Source: an uncultured Alphaproteobacteria bacterium (GTDB lineage: Bacteria; Pseudomonadota; Alphaproteobacteria; Rs-D84). From it: 64,000 bases of DNA. The DNA is taken from positions 14,209-78,208 of the forward strand of contig CAKQSE010000004.1 in NCBI GenBank assembly GCA_934272785.1, in the 5' to 3' direction. Shown here one piece after another: positions 63,817 through 64,000 of the stretch. The notes under the pieces were generated by a model that did not search any database, was not told where the DNA came from, and saw only the letters and a program-made list of their open reading frames with translations. Every line of letters starts with the position of its first letter. Positions within the stretch are counted from its first letter, which is position 1. The translations under genes were made by a program, and so were the position numbers.

Positions 63817-63947
63817 ATGCCGAAAATAAACCACCGTTTAGATTCGGCATAAATTTGTCCTTGGCGGGTGGCAAAAAATATGCTAAAATAAAGGCATTAG
63901 ACATAAAGGGGGAATGTCGATTTTAAACGGTGGTTTATTTTCGGCAT
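63817..63947. promoter_or_regulatory. Perfect 24-base inverted repeat around a promoter (possible invertible switch)
   Basis: The left arm (63817-63840, starts ATGCCGAAAATAAACC) and the right arm (63924-63947) are exact reverse complements. The 83 bases between them hold a promoter pointing right: TTGGCG (63861-63866), 17 bases, TAAAAT (63884-63889). In the present orientation it reads toward the gene at 63964; if the segment were inverted it would read toward the F2 gene at 62314. Both arms lie directly before the ribosome-binding site of a divergent exported-protein gene. Confidence 0.7.
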
Positions 63948-63949
63948 AA
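63914..63949 (+). CDS. Possible 11-codon leader frame
   Basis: ATG at 63914, directly after AAAGGGGGA, reads MSILNGGLFSA then TAA. Eight of its codons lie in the right arm of the inverted repeat. The G-rich site is too close to the ATG for good initiation, so it is a weak call. If real, it would end 14 bases before the downstream gene. Confidence 0.25.
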   Translation: MSILNGGLFSA

Positions 63950-63963
63950 AAAGCGAGGTCATA

Positions 63964-64000
63964 ATGAGACTTTTTTCTTTGATTTTAGGACTTTTTTTTA
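63964..64000 (+). CDS. Exported protein (partial, signal peptide only)
   Basis: The ATG at 63964 follows GAGG. Twelve codons are visible, MRLFSLILGLFF, hydrophobic after one Arg, as in a signal peptide. The rest lies beyond the window. It is divergent from F2 and driven by the promoter within the inverted repeat. Confidence 0.55.
   Translation, partial: MRLFSLILGLFF

Overview
The window is chromosomal DNA of an alphaproteobacterium. The evidence is the order of the str and S10 ribosomal operons, an alphaproteobacterial-type RpsL start, ParE, PlsC with a KHxS motif, and a tRNA-Pro(CGG) of the alphaproteobacterial type. Small secreted proteins, collagen-like fibres and many composite intergenic repeats suggest an uncultured host-associated lineage of the gut RF32/CAG-239 kind. 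That placement is an inference; no marker was searched.

Layout. 1-8.1 kb: rpsL-rpsG-fusA-tuf-rpsJ-rplC-rplD-rplW-rplB-rpsS-rplV on the minus strand, from one strong promoter near 8.25 kb. 8.4-11.3 kb: two outer-membrane barrels and mltG. 11.3-11.7 kb: tRNA-Pro whose 3' end and terminator are duplicated. 11.8-14.8 kb: an acyl-CoA synthetase, then a lipoprotein preceded by a multi-hairpin leader RNA. 15-16.6 kb: fabF and acpP. 16.8-23.7 kb: one co-oriented run rbfA, GNAT, lepA, six paralogous four-cysteine proteins, and a tyrosine-recombinase relative that has lost its catalytic residues. 23.8-25.2 kb: a YqaA-type membrane protein and a repeat island. 25.2-33.2 kb: five exported fibre-like proteins, one collagen-like, then a barrel. 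33.3-36.6 kb: a Pal-like lipoprotein, ftsE-ftsX, a YdcF-like protein, plsC. 37-42.8 kb: a secreted nuclease, tolB, an orphan ribbon-helix-helix protein, a VirB2-like protein, a lipoprotein, a class II aldolase and an M16 peptidase. 43-49.9 kb: efp, ppa, dnaN, then pilin-like / RluC-type / AsmA / diadenylate cyclase genes. 50-55.9 kb: a short uvrC, pgsA, dnaJ, parE and an orphan gene. 56-64 kb: two exported proteins sharing a C-terminal domain, dnaA, dprA, another exported protein, plsY, rpsT, and at the right edge a perfect 24-bp inverted repeat enclosing a promoter between two divergent exported-protein genes.

How the genes fit together. Much of the window is core growth machinery: translation (ribosomal proteins, EF-Tu, EF-G, LepA, EF-P, RbfA), replication and repair (DnaA, DnaN, ParE, UvrC, DprA), phospholipid and fatty-acid synthesis (FabF, AcpP, PlsC, PlsY, PgsA) and envelope division (FtsEX, TolB/Pal, MltG). 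It is interleaved with lineage-specific surface genes. The most interesting candidates for new biology are the four-cysteine array with its catalytically dead recombinase (16.8-21.0 kb), the possible invertible promoter (63.8-63.95 kb), the leader RNA at 13.55-13.73 kb and the covarying hairpin repeat at 42.8-43.0 kb.
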